A DNA stretch of 64,000 nt, from the NCBI GenBank assembly GCA_030144725.1, contig JASKMD010000003.1, positions 12,802,315 to 12,866,314 of the forward strand, read 5' to 3'. Made by a program: the position numbers and the translations under genes. Each line of letters starts with the position of its first letter. The first letter of the stretch is position 1. Positions 42,501-54,500 of this stretch are shown here, piece after piece. A model generated the notes under the pieces. That model did not search any database and was not told where the DNA came from. It saw only the letters and a list, made by a program, of their open reading frames with translations. This DNA comes from Haematococcus lacustris. Taxonomy: Eukaryota; Chlorophyta; Chlorophyceae; Chlamydomonadales; Haematococcaceae.

Positions 42501-45500
42501 GAGGGGGCTGGGGAGGGAGGGGGGGGCTGTGGCAGCGGCTGCACAAGCGCACAAGCGCAACACGCAAGCCATCACACACACTGTCAGAGCACAAGTGAGG
42601 AGGCAATGTGAGGAGGCAGACTGAAGTGCATGCAGCAAACTCCTGAGCCAACCTGTGTGCAGGCATGGCAGGCGGCCTGCCTGCACACACAATGCCATGG
42701 TAAAGCAGACCACGCATGCAGATGTTTTTGGCAATGTCAGGGTTGGGGTCAAAGCGCGGCACGCAGAGCAAATTCAGTCACGTAGGAGCAGTGTAGGAGA
42801 AGCGCATACAACAAAGCAAGCCGGCACGTCAGCTGACAGGAGCACAAGTGAAAATGAGATCAGGAAGAAGTGCATGGAGCACATTGCTCAGCCAAGCCGT
42901 GTGCAGGCAGGATGGGGCTAGTGCAGCAAGGAGTCAAAGCGCAGCACGCCGTGCAAACGTAGCTATGTAGGAGCAGTGTGGTGCTCTGCTGCATGTATGG
43001 CTGCTCATCCCATCCGAAGGAGGGCATTGCATCAGGAGGCTTACTGGGAAGGGGGAGGGGGGAGGCGCAGTGACAGGAGGTGGTGGCGAGGCTGCTACGC
43101 TGCAGTCCGCTCCACTGAAGCCTACGCGGCAGGCGCACACCGCTGCGGCGCCACGCTGCATGCACACGCCTTGCCCGTTGCAGGTCACGCCAAAGCAGGG
43201 CCCAGGGGGATGAGAGCAGTCGGCACCTGCACAGCCAGCGAACCAGCCCGTCGGCCACCTTACGGGAGGGGAGGGCGAAGCCGTGTGATGAGGGATGGGA
43301 TGACGACGAACCCATCGCCGCAACTTTCCAAAGCAGCAACAACGGCGGCAGCAGTGACGGCGGTGGCAACAACAACGGCAGCAGCGACGGCGGTGGCAGC
43401 AGCTCGTGCCACGCACCAGAATAACCGTTGGTGCAGACGCAGGTGGCCGTGACCCCCATGGCAACACACACGCTATTGGTCCCGCACGCGGCGGTCGCGC
43501 AAGTGGCGCACGGCGTCGACCCGGTACCGTCGAGGCGAAGGACTGGCGAGCCGCTGTCCATGTTGACGGTGACAGTCGCAACTGCTCGCAGCGCAGGTGT
43601 CGACACGCATGAGCCTCCAGCTCGCGTCCCACATACTTCGCCAATCGCCAACTGAGGCAGGAAGCTTGCGGTCGGGCATGCCCCTGTGGCCACGCAACAG
43701 CAGTAGCAGCTGTACCAGTCGCAGCACACACCACCAAAGTACGGGACGAGGGAAAGGAACGACACCTGCCCAGCAACACCTACCACCACCCCCTCACCTG
43801 GCAGTGCCGGCCCAGACACATCCGCGTTGCTGCTCTTGCAGCTGCAGCTGCTTGCACACCAGCCACAGCCCAGCACGTTGAGGCAGGTGTCACAGGTGAG
43901 CAGCTGCAGGCAGGCGTCACTGCACTGTGAAGCTTGAGGCGCCCAGGCAGCAGCGGGACAGTCCCCCGCGGCAGGGCCACTGCTGCTGCTGCCACCTGCG
44001 CCTGTGGCCATGCACTGCCCTGTAGCCTGGCACCAGCCGCAGCCAGGGACGGCAGTGCAGGCAAAGCAGCTGCGGCTGTACGCCCGGCAGGTGGACAGCA
44101 GCACTTCAGCCCCGGTGCCAGTCAGAGGTGAGTCCAGGCCAGCCTGCAGCCAACACCAGCAGGCGCAGTGAAGGTAGCGCCATTGGGGTGCTGGTGGTGG
44201 TGCTGCTGGTGTCGGTGATGACCAGAGTTGGCGCAAACATCAAGGCAGGTAGGCAGGGCGTACCTCATACGTCCTCCCAAGGCTGTGCAGCACAGCAGCC
44301 GCCGCGTTGAGGGAGGCAGAGGCAGGCAGGGTGAGGCCCAAGCGCTGCACCAGCCCCACATCCAACCCCTGCAGGGCCAGGGACCGGGCGCCACCGCCCG
44401 CACTCCAGGCAGTGCCCAGGCTCAGGTTGGTGGCAGCGGTTTGGCCGTGGGTGCCATACACCACCAGCTGCATAGCAGGGGCGGTGGGCAGAGACAAGAT
44501 ATGGGTGTGAGACAAGGTTTGTGACCAGGTGTGAGACGAGGACCTTGCACACTCTGCTAACCCTGTTTGCATGGCTGCATCACACCTGAAGGGAAGCAGC
44601 TGACCCCAAGCCAGCACCAAGGCCCACGGGCAGCAGGGTGAGCTCGTAGCCCACAGTGCCTTGCACCACCAGCGGGGTGGCCAGCACGTCCTGGTTGGCT
44701 GGCATGGCGCTGGAGGTCAGCTTCAGCAGGTATTGGCCTGTACAGCAACAGCCACCACCACAAGCTGGCACTACTTACAAAACTGCATATTTTCCCACTA
44801 GGTCCCTCTTCCTTTGCCAGTCCTCTTATCCTCATCCTCCAGCACTGCACTGCATGGGTGGGGTTGGGGTAGGATTGGGGGGTGGAGGGGATGGGGTGGT
44901 AGGGAGGGTGAAGGTGTCTTCCGTGGCAGGGGAGAAGGGAGGGTGGTAAGGAGAGGGTGGCCAAGTGTGAGTGCTCAGTGCCAGGTCAGGTTACTAAGCT
45001 GGCTCCAGCTGCTTTGTCTGCCCTGAGCTGCGGGGCCCCTGGTGCTCCCACCTTGGTTAGGAGAGGGTGCCAACAGCAAGCAAGGGTGGCGCCTAGCTAT
45101 CCCAGCCCCTCGTCTGCACTCGCCAGCTGCGCCCGCCACCCCTGAGCTCCCACCTGACGCGAGGGATGCTGGCACCGCCCAGCTGCTGCTCAGGGTGTTC
45201 TCCACATCCACTGGCAGGCCCAGCCCAGCATCCTGCCAGGTGGTGTTGGCCAGCAGCTGCCCCGCCACACCCACAGCCACCTGGGAGGAGCGAACACAGG
45301 GCCAGGCGCCAGGTGCGAGGCAGTCCTCTTGCCTGAGACCACCCAGCAAGCCGCAAAGTATAAGAAAGTACAAAAAAGTATGAAAATGCCACGCAGCAGT
45401 AAGTTGATGCAGCAAGCCATAGCGGATGGCACTGGTGCCACATAACCCCCACACCTTCAGTCAATCGGCATGTCCATCTAGAACTCACCTGCTGCAGCGA

Positions 45501-48500
45501 GGCCGAGACCCGGCCGTATTGCAATCCTCCTGACCAGGTCAGGTTGAACGTGCTGCCTGCTGGCACCATCTGCACAGCTTGCACTGCGCTCAGGTGCAAC
45601 TGAGTCTCTACGCACGGCTCCATGTTGCATGCCTGCCTGGCCGCGGGTCGCGACCCGGCCGTGGCGCACATGCTGTCGGCCACGATTACGGACTCCTGAC
45701 CCGCGACGCTTGCCAGGCAGACCACCGTCCGTGTTTGATTGCCTGCGCACGCCACCGTCATGCCAGCCCCAAGTCGCACAAGTATGCTGTCTGCTACCCG
45801 ACAACCTGGACACGCCAGCACAAGCGCTGTAGTTCTTCATGACACACCAAGCCGATGTTGTCAGTTGTCGTGCCCTGGCCTGTCAGTTCCACTCGGCATC
45901 ACACCACCCGGCCTCTGCCTGGCATGCCTGCCCTGCCGGCTGCACACACCCAGGACCCGGCTGCTCGCCTGCACTGCAGTCCCTGCTGCACTGGCCCCAG
46001 GCCGTCACGCTCCAGGTGTATGAGGTGCAGGGCTGCGTGTTGCACTCGTACAGGGTGCTGGGGCCGCCAGGGTAGGGGCCGCTGCACTGGAAGTCATAGC
46101 AGGTCACGGGCTGGGCGCATTGTGTGGGTGTCCCTCCTGCACAGCAGCGGGTGGTGATGTGAGGGTTTGGTCGTGGTAGGGGCTGGCAGGGAGAGAGTGT
46201 CTGTGTGGCTGTGGGAGGGGCAGGGGTAGGGGTAGGGGTAGGGAGGGAGAGGGATTGTTGCACTGGCAAGGCACCACTCACCGCACCCAGGGTCGTAGTA
46301 GCCCAGGCACTGGAAGGTGCGGGTCTGCATGCCGCCCCCACAAGCAGCGCTGCAGGCCCCCCGCCCCCCTGGCAGCTCCACCCACTTGGCCTTGCCAGTG
46401 CAGCCATCATCGCAGGTGAACCTAGACAGGCACAGCAGGTGTTGGGAGGGAGGGATGAGCTCCACCACCCTCATCACCATACAAGGTGGCGGACAGCCCC
46501 CTTGTGCCACAGCTACAGGTGATGGAAGGGCTTCTCAGAGGTGGCTGCGCCTGGTTCACAGCATGGAGGTCAGGGACTCAGCCAGCACGTGTTCACTGGG
46601 CAGGAGGCAGGGATGCCAGACCTAGCCACATCCATCAACGCTGGGCAGGGTGCAGGGATGTGAGCCCGCTGCCAGGCCATGATGTGAGCAAGCAGCCCGC
46701 AATAGGATCGACTGTGGGGTCCGCCCACCCACCCGCCCGCCCGCCCGCCCGCCCGCCCGCCCGCCCGCCCGCCCGCCCGCCCGCCCGCCCGCCCGCCCGC
46801 CCGCCCGCCCGCCCGCCCGCCCGCCCGCCCGCCCGCCCGCCCGCCCGCCCGCCCGCCCGCCCGCCCGCCCGCCCGCCCGCCCGCCCGCCCGCCCGCCCGC
46901 CCGCCCGCCCGCCCACCCACTCACCCTTGCCGCCTGCAGCACTCCTGGTAGCCAGTGCCACTGCTGCTGTCACAGCCAATTGTGGTGTTCCCAAATGGCC
47001 CAGAGTACACCGTACCACAAAAGAATCCATAGCCGGAGGGCTGGCGCTTGCAGCTGCAGGCTGGGCAGCCGCCAGACATGCAGGGACCGACCTGGACAGC
47101 CACAGAGGCAGCTTGTGCATGGCAGCCGGCTAGCAGGCATGCATGCAGAAAGCAGGCGGTGGGAGGGGGGTGTGGACAGGTGTGCATGGTAGGGAGAAGT
47201 GTGGTTTTTGTTCGAGCTGTGGCTATGCCAATTGTAGCTATACGCCTGGGCTATACCAGTCATAGCTATAAATCGTGCAACTGTGCAAGCGAAAACTACT
47301 GGGGTTCTCCCAGGAAACCAGTACCTCTCTCCATCCTCCTTACAGTAAATATGACATACAGCAGCCACTCGTGCTCTCAGATGTACGTATATAGGCCTAT
47401 TTGCTAGAAACTGAACACTAACCACACGTGAAATTCCAACCACACGCATGCAGCAAGGGTGATCATTGGGGATTAGACCAACACCATGCCCAACACTGCC
47501 CCTAGGGCGCAGTCCCAGTCTTGCCTGCCTGAGCACTGTGCAGCCTGAGCTCCAGGAACCTGGACAGTCACCGCCAGATCACCGTTAGATTGTGATAGAA
47601 TCTTAAGCTGGGCACCTTAAGGCGCCCTTGTCTTACCTTAAGGCGCCCTTATAGTGCACTGTTTTCCACGAGCAAGGGGTTAGCTTTGGAGGTCAGGGTC
47701 CGGGCTGAACCAACACCATGCTCAGTGCTACCCTTAGTCAGCAGTCCAAATGACTGGCATGCTTGGCCGTTGTGCAGCCTTGACACTAGGTATCAGCATG
47801 GTCCACACCATGGTGGCAGCCCACCTAGCAGTCCCAATCTTGCCTGTCTGGCCACTGTGCCGCCTACAGCTGGATGGCCAGGATGGCCAGGTGGGTGTAT
47901 GGTAGGGAGAGAGACCCCAGAAACTATGAACTCCCCTCCTAACCATTCTAACCACCCTAACCACCTTAACCACGCACACATGCAGCAAGGGTTATCGGGG
48001 GGGATCAGACCAACAGCATGCTCAGTGCTACCTACTGCCCCTAGGTAACAGTCGCAAGCAGTGGCCTGCTTGTGGAGCCTGAACCCTGGGCCCTGTGGAT
48101 CCTCACTCGTGGAAAAGATCGCACTATAAGTGTCACCAGAGGGAACCTGGTCTGAAGGTGGATGGCTCCCATTTGTCATTGTGATTCCACGCACCCACAA
48201 AACAACACCGAAGTTGTTAGTGGGCCAAAATGCATCTATTTCCGAGGTGTTTCATGAGGTTGACAGGTTACGCTTACATCACCATATCGATTCGGGTAAG
48301 AAGAAGCAAACCCAGAGAATGCGCAAGAAAATGCTTGTAAGGCCAGCTCAACAGCGACAGCTCAACAGCAATATCTCCTCATCCCGACTTTTCCTTGATG
48401 CTAGGTTTCCACCCCTATTCTTACATCCCCGAGACAATGCTATCCCCTAAAAGTTGGACAGTCATGGTCCTGAGGTCCAGCTGTGGCCTTGCCTGCCTGG

Positions 48501-51500
48501 CCACTGTGCTACACTGCCCTGCAATCAGGGCCCAGGTCACTGTCCTGGTGGTGGTGGGTGCTCACCTGGGGGCAGGCCTGGCAGGCAAAGGTGTTGCAGC
48601 TCTCCTCGCTGGAGGGTATAGAGCTTGCATTGCACAAGGTGCTGCTCACCAACGAGCTGTTGCCCACCTGCTTAGCACCCAGCACGACAGCCATGGACTG
48701 GTCATGGCGCAAACATTCAGGTATGGCACCCTGAGGAGCATGGTGGCCATGTCAGTTATAAAGACACTCTTAATGCTGGTGCTGGTGCTGGTGCACTTAA
48801 CCTAGGAGCGGAAGTTAGGGAAAGGCGCGCTGTTGTGTTCAAGGTATGCAGCCTGCTCGGCTACTCACCAGCATGCAGGTCACGGAACGATTGCGGCTCC
48901 CTGACCCGCAGTTACGGCTGCATGCCGACCAGTTACCTGCAATGCAGCCACTGACTGGTTGCGGGGTGGTGCGCAACCCCTGTGTGTGCATGTAGACCGT
49001 AGTGCCAGCAAGCAAGCATTCACACTGGCCACTATGGCTGGCAGGTGAGGCTGGATGGTGGGCAGGGTCATGCGGGAAGCACAAGCACATGCAGGCCCTC
49101 ATCAAGCCCTACATTAGTGAGTGCATAGGCTGCCCACCTGCAGTCCACTCGAAGGTGTCAATTGTGCCGTCAATGTAGAAGGACTGGTTGCTGAGGGCAA
49201 AGTTGGTTGGGTCCGAGGCTGATGCGATGAACAGTTGGTAGTCGGCACTGGGCAGGCCTGGCGTCAGCGTCCAGTTGAAACTTCCCGTGTTGGCAACACC
49301 GCCTAAAGGAGAGCAAGCGACCACAGCGGTGCAAGCAGAGCATGTGTACAGCAGTGCAGTGGATGTGCACGTGCAGGGTTGTCTGCAGGACATGAAGAAG
49401 GGCACAGAAGGTCAGGATGAGCAGTGGCATTCGATGGGCAGAGTGGCACTGCACAGACACCCCGAGCAGGAGCGAAGCAGACCAGGATGGGCAGTGGCAC
49501 ATTGAGCAGTGGTACACAAGGGTGGTTCAGGGTTTGAAAGAGAGCAACCTAAGCATGACTGCTGACACCATGGGTGCCATGGCTTGAAGCAATGCTGCCA
49601 GTGTGCGAGTATGCCGCACATTCACATGCAGTCACACAACGGGAATGGTGAGAAACGCGCAAGCCTTGGCAGTTACTCAGCATGTTCAGCAAGCTGCTGC
49701 CAGCACTGGTCACCCAGCTAAGCTGCTGTTACCTGGTGGAATGCCAAACCCAGTGACCAGAGCATCCACTCCAGCCTCATCACCCTCAGCACCCAGCTGG
49801 CGTCTTGAGGCTGCAGGGCACATGGGCACATGGACAAACAGTGGTGGAGGTGCAGCCATACCAGACGTAAGTGGGGCCAGCGCCATTGCCTCACTCCCAG
49901 CGCATGAAGAAGGAACCCACCAGCTGCCATGTAGACGAAGTCATGGAATGAGGCGTTGACTGGCAAGGCATGGAGGTGACGGCCTGCAGGGTGGGTGCAC
50001 CCAGGCCACCACAGTAACATGCTGTACAGCTGTGTGGCTGCAGCCTACGCTGCTGACTAGGGCCATGCACAAACATGTGAGGGGTCAAAACTGACCCACA
50101 ATGTGAGGCAGTGGATGGGCTGGCGGCAGAGATGGCAAAAGCCTCAGGCCTCTTTACCATCACGCCCGGGACCATATTGTCTACTTTATAAACAAGCAGG
50201 GGGCTGTTCATAACTGGGTGACCTGCCAGAGAGCAGGGCAGGAGGGGGTTCCTGCCCGCCCCGCCCTGCCCCTATTCCTACCCCAGCCCAGACGCACCAA
50301 AGAAGCCAGACAGCTTTGACACAATGCTGGATCCAAAGGCACGGAGATAAATCTTGACTTGGCCTGAGGAGCTTTGTCCGCCTGTCCAGGAGAGCCTGAT
50401 GGTGGTGCCGGCCTTGAGGCTGCTGGGCGTGGTGAGCATCAAGGGGGGCTCGTCTGCCTGACACTGCGTCGTCCACCACCTGCTGCCTGCTGCAGGGCAA
50501 AGCCACCAGGGGCAGGTCAGAGCTGTACAGGAGCAACATGCTGCTGCTGCTGCCTCCACTGCTGGTGCTGCTGCATGCTGCAGCTGCTATGCCCTTGACA
50601 CCCCAATAACAAACTGCTGCTGCTGCTGCTAGGATTTTGACACCCCAAAGCAAATACATTGGCGGGCACACGCACCGCATGTTCCTGTAGACGGGCCGGC
50701 CGAATCACCATTCATGCAGGTGCCGCTGCTTGCGCACCAGCCACAGCTGCCAGCAGTCGTCTGCAGGCAGGTGATGCAGGTGGTCTGGGAGGAGCAGGCC
50801 ACCGCCACCGCTTGCTGCTGGGCACACATGCCGTTGTCGAACCCACACCTGCAAGAGACCACGCCATCAGCACCAGCATCGCTCACCATGTGCATATGCA
50901 GCAGCCCCGTGACAGCATGCATATTGATGTGTCCAACGTGCATAAAGTACAGCTGTTACATGTCACTCAGGTGACATACTGATTAGCTCTTGTCATAGCC
51001 ACAGGATGCAAGCAGGCCAGTCAGCCCTGATGCTTCGGATTGCCATCTTCCTTCTCTATCGCACAGAAACACTTGATTGGTGCATCTATGATCTCACTGC
51101 GCGGTCACACTCTTGCAGCATCACTTACTGTGCACTCATGCACTGAATGTCACACTTTGTGTTGCTCAACATTGCGGCTGTGCAGGCGGTCGGGCAGGGC
51201 CCCAGCCCGCATGCCTGGGTGTTGCAAGCCTGGCTGGTGACCGGCTTGGTGCTGGCGGGGCACAAGGCATCAGACTGGAATGCTCGGGCGGACTCAACCT
51301 GCAGCAGCCCAGACCACCAGCCATACCCCCTCAGCAACAGCTGCAGCTGCAGGAACACCAACAGGGAGACCAACAGCTGCAGGGACATACTGGGGATTTG
51401 TGTCGCTTTGGTGCACATTGCCAGGCATGCTGGCACAATCCATGTGCTCCTACCGCCACCGCTGCCGCTGCCGCCGGGGGTGAGCATCGGAGCAAGTAGC

Positions 51501-54500
51501 CAGCAAGGCAGGGGTGCTGACAGTTGTCAGCAAAAGGCGAGCAGCAGCAGCAGCTGCCCCTACCCCTCACCGCTGCGTGCCCCATAACTCACCCAGCACC
51601 CGAGCGTGCGCTGCTGCATGCCGCCACCGCATGCCTTGTCGCATGAGGTCCATGCCCCTGGCGTCCATGCCCCAGTGGGGGCCACAGCAGCTGGAGCTGC
51701 CAGACAGCCACTGCATGAGCCGCACTGCGGGAAAGTCTGCATTCGAGGCAAACAGGCAAGCAACTCGATGACACCGCCACCATGGGCCAGCTGGCAGGGG
51801 AACTACCATAATGCCGCTGAAACCCAACACTCGTAGCCTGTGTGAGTCTGTCTTTGCCAGGCAGTTTAGTGCCTGACTTTGCCATGCACGAGGCGGAAGC
51901 AGGGTTACACCAAGCCCAGCACAGGGAATGGTGCACATGAACAAGCACATGATGAACGTGAACAAGCACATGGTGCGCTGTGAGAAGCTTCTGTCATGCC
52001 TGTGTGCTTGCTTTGCGCTTTGTCACGCTCTCACGGCTGCACCTTTCCTATCAGGTTGAAGACTGTGCTCCAGGGCAGGATGCCGCCCCCAAGGCTCAGG
52101 GTCCAAGAGGTCAGGGGCACCTGCAGCCGTCAGGAGCAGCCAGGGGCCTGGGGTTGTGTGCCTTGTGTGCAGGAGCCGTGTAAAGCCAGGGGAAGGTCAG
52201 AGCAGTGAGACCTAGCACAGAGCTCAACAAGTCCTACTAGGCACACTGGGCTCTGGCATGAGGGCATGAGGGCATGAGGGCATGAGGGCATGAGGGCATG
52301 AGGGCATGAGGGCATGAGGGCATGAGGGCATGAGGGCATGAGGGCATGAGGGCATGAGGGCATGAGGGCCCACAGCTGTAGGGGAGCCAGGGGGGGAGCC
52401 AGGGGGAAGGGTAAGGCTGCTTAGTGCACTGCTTAGCCAGGCACCTCTACCGCCTTGAGGACTCTAGCAGTCTGGTCAGGGTTAGGGGTCGCAGCTGTCA
52501 ATGGCTGAGGTTTTACCCGGAGCTCGATCCTGCTTAAGCTCAGCAGTAGGTCCAGGCCATAATAGGTACGGTACTGAACTCCTGAGCAACCTGGCGCCGC
52601 TAGTGCCAGCTGCACACCAAGATTAGCTGATGGTTGGATGACAAAGTCAGTCACACTCCTGCACACCAATCAACGTGTTGCCTGGTAGAGCCACATGGCG
52701 GCCCAACACATGTTTTTCAGCTTCCTTGCAGCTTCCATGCTAGCGTTCGGCTGGTAGGCAGGCAGTGGCAGAGGGCGTACCACAGGCTGGCGGTGAGGGT
52801 GGGCAGGAGGGAGACCTCCACGTCAGTTTCCGCCGTCATGGACAGGCTCAGGGGGTGGGTATTAAAGGAGTCAAAGGTCTGGGAGGGCACCCTGCAGGGG
52901 CACACCAACCAGATACTGGCCACGCAGCCCTTGTTATGGATGCATGGCAGGCACAGCCTATGCAGTGCAATACATGGACAAGGCAGAGAAAGGAGGTGGA
53001 CAGCTGCAGCTCACTGTCATGCTCAAAGCAGCTGACATACAGGTAAGGGCGGGGCAAAGCCATGAGACCCAGCTAATGGTACTGAAACCATCCCAATGGA
53101 CTTGAAGAAAAAAGAATGAAAGCACTACTAACACAGCACCTTGACCCTCACTAGGGGCGGTGTTTTGTCTGTGTGGGGTTATGTTCCCATGCCCATGGCA
53201 TGAGCGCCTTCCACCTACACTTTTGCCTGACCCCTGTGACAGGGCTATAGCCCAGAGTTGGACCAGAATGACAGAAGGGAGCCACTATCCTGAAACACTC
53301 TTCCCTTATGTGACATTTTTTGTGCGCTAGTTGCTGGAAGTGCCTGTCATAGCCTGCAGTTTTTTAAATGTAGGTTGATGTGCAGCAGCAAACGCCGGCT
53401 GCATCCAAGGGGCCATGTGATGCTGATGCTGATGACGGTGACCACCTGCGCATTTCCTCCCACTGGGAGCGGTACTCCACTCCCATGGTCACGCTCCTTG
53501 TGTAGTCAAAGCCCAGGGACAGGGAGCCGGGCACTGCGGTCCTCACAGTCAGCTTGGCCTGCAGTCAAGCCCAATCTAAAGCAGTGGTGTGGGAAGTTTG
53601 GGTGCCAGGCATGGGGTGGACACCTCCTCTGTGGCCTGTGGCTCTACCAGGAAAGGGCTGAGAGCTTGGTGTTCGGCAGGCATAGAAGGCTGGCAAGCGC
53701 ACCAAGGCTGAGCAGGGCAGCTGAGCCCACCCAGCCCACCAAGGGCAAGGGCAAGGGCAAGGGCAAGGGCAAGGGCAAGGGCAAGGGCAAGGGCAAGGGC
53801 AAGGGCAAGGGCAAGGGCAAGGGCAAGGGCAAGGGCAAGGGCAAGGGCAAGGGCAAGGGCAAGGGCAAGGGCAAGGGCAAGGGCAAGGGCAAGGGCAAGG
53901 GCAAGGGCAAGGGCAAGGGCAAGGGCAAGGGCAAGGGCAAGGGCAAGGGCAAGGGCAAGGGCAAGGGCAAGGGCAAGGGCAAGGCTGCCAAAGCCAATCC
54001 AGCACCGCAGCCAGGAAGGTAGACAGACAGGGACTGCAATGCAGCGGTCAACATGCAGCGCATTGGGGAGAGCAGGGGGCGCCCACTGGAGCTGTGCTGG
54101 CGGCCAGACCTGCCACCAGCCTGCTGTGGCACAGTCGTGTGTGCCACCCCATCAAGCTGTCATCAGCTTACAATTGGCGCATGGTTGTCATACCAACTCT
54201 AGGGTATAGCCCTGTCACAGGGGTTAGGCAATGGTTGAGGTGGCAGGCGCCCATGCCATGTGCACGTGCCATGTGCATGTGAACATAACTCCACACAAAC
54301 AAAACCATTATGGAGTGGACACCAGTGATCCACTCTTATGTAGGCCCTAGTGAGGGCCGAGGCTCTGGTAGACGGAGTGAGCTGTGTATTCAGTGCACCT
54401 AGATCATTGTTGCATTGTGGCATGTGCGTAAGCCTGCACCCGACCACGACCTCGACGTCAGGGAGGCGACCTAACCTAACAAGGGCTAGCACTGAAGCCC

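Noticed and set aside
46486..47133. (PPAR)n frame across the CCCG array as a protein
   Set aside because: Tetranucleotide artefact on the strand opposite the gene.
53375..54022. 215-codon frame with (GK)n as an intact basic protein
   Set aside because: Its 5' part is antisense to a conserved receptor exon, and the meaningful frame is the OrfB/Fanzor-like tail interrupted by a stop.
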